Below, one piece after another: positions 21,626-21,801 of a stretch of 21,801 bases of DNA (position 1 is its first letter; every line of letters begins with the position of its first letter). Position numbers and translations under genes: made by a program. The notes beneath the pieces were generated by a model. It was not told the DNA's origin, made no database searches, and saw only the letters and a list, made by a program, of their open reading frames with translations. Origin of the DNA: Robiginitomaculum sp. (GTDB lineage Bacteria > Pseudomonadota > Alphaproteobacteria > Caulobacterales > Maricaulaceae); assembly GCA_021647375.1 (NCBI GenBank), contig JAKIUV010000049.1:1-21801 (forward strand), read 5' to 3'.

Positions 21626-21801
21626 TTAACTTTTTTTAAAAAAACTTTCCGCGCCAGCCAATTCTTTGGCTTTTTTCTTTATTTCGCGCTCAATCCGTAT
21701 CTTTTCTGCCGATAGAATTTCCAACCTTTCCTCAAGTTGCGCCAGTGATACGCCGTATAGGTCTTCACCTACAAGAAATGCCTGTACGGCGCGCTTTAAA
21801 T
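21626..21801 (-). CDS. DUF1192 family small protein, 5' end cut by the window edge
   Basis: The last 57 residues are visible. They contain FLVGEDLYGVSLAQLEERLE followed by a Lys/Glu-rich helix and the ending AGAESFFKKS, which is the DUF1192 pattern (GEDLxxLSxxELxxRI, then a short coiled coil). Such proteins are about 60 residues, so only a few N-terminal residues are missing. The coiled coil suggests an oligomer. It is on the same strand as rcdA, 95 bp upstream, a common alphaproteobacterial pairing. Function unknown. Confidence 0.75.
   Translation of the reverse strand, partial: LKRAVQAFLVGEDLYGVSLAQLEERLEILSAEKIRIEREIKKKAKELAGAESFFKKS

Overview
This window looks like the chromosome of an alphaproteobacterium of the Caulobacterales/Hyphomonadaceae type. 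The evidence is a histidine phosphotransferase of the ChpT family (H23 in a CHDLVGPV motif), an RcdA-type DUF1465 protein followed upstream by a DUF1192 protein, alphaproteobacterial-style etfB-etfA, and a rpsO-pnp block. Base composition is moderate, except for a clearly AT-richer stretch at about 18.3-20.8 kb. The taxon is an inference from gene content only.

Layout. (1) 1-3.5 kb, plus strand: a truB gene whose 5' part is replaced by the start of what looks like a cation:proton antiporter gene, then rpsO, a terminator, a structured leader and pnp. (2) 3.5-11.4 kb, minus strand: a secreted TPR protein; an operon of an unknown protein, a CheY-like receiver and a divergent CheR; chpT; and ydbH-ynbE-ydbL, an envelope lipid-transport set. 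(3) 11.5-14.3 kb, plus strand: a membrane-anchored M23 peptidase, a DUF4282 membrane protein with a histone H1-like Lys/Ala/Pro tail, and a secreted M15-type peptidase. These end at a REP-like double palindrome that separates them from the convergent etfB-etfA pair. (4) 14.4-18.2 kb: etfB-etfA and a TPR protein on the minus strand, then lysR and rpmE on the plus strand. (5) 18.3-20.8 kb: a compact type II restriction-modification cassette made of an m5C methyltransferase divergent from a controller HTH gene and an endonuclease that resembles the SacI family. (6) 20.8-21.8 kb: a headless C-terminal coding tail, then rcdA and a DUF1192 gene cut by the window edge.

How the genes work together. 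ChpT passes phosphate to CtrA, and RcdA helps deliver CtrA to ClpXP, so both arms of CtrA control are present here. Tandem TTAACCA half-sites upstream of the CheY/CheR operon suggest that this operon is in the same regulon. YdbH, YnbE and YdbL, the M23 and M15 peptidases and the TPR proteins are all envelope functions. The restriction-modification cassette is the clearest acquired element; its junctions appear to be preserved between rpmE and rcdA.

No stretch longer than 300 bases lacks a gene. The largest gaps are 16095-16287 (etfB promoter and a 17-bp tandem repeat), 1192-1347 (terminator and pnp leader) and 20817-20954 (gene remnant). I saw no tRNA, rRNA, CRISPR array or transposase. The most surprising points are the truB chimera, the likely leaderless lysR promoter overlapping a dyad, the pseudo-HPt-like protein beside a degenerate CheR, and the restriction cassette with a gene tail at its edge.
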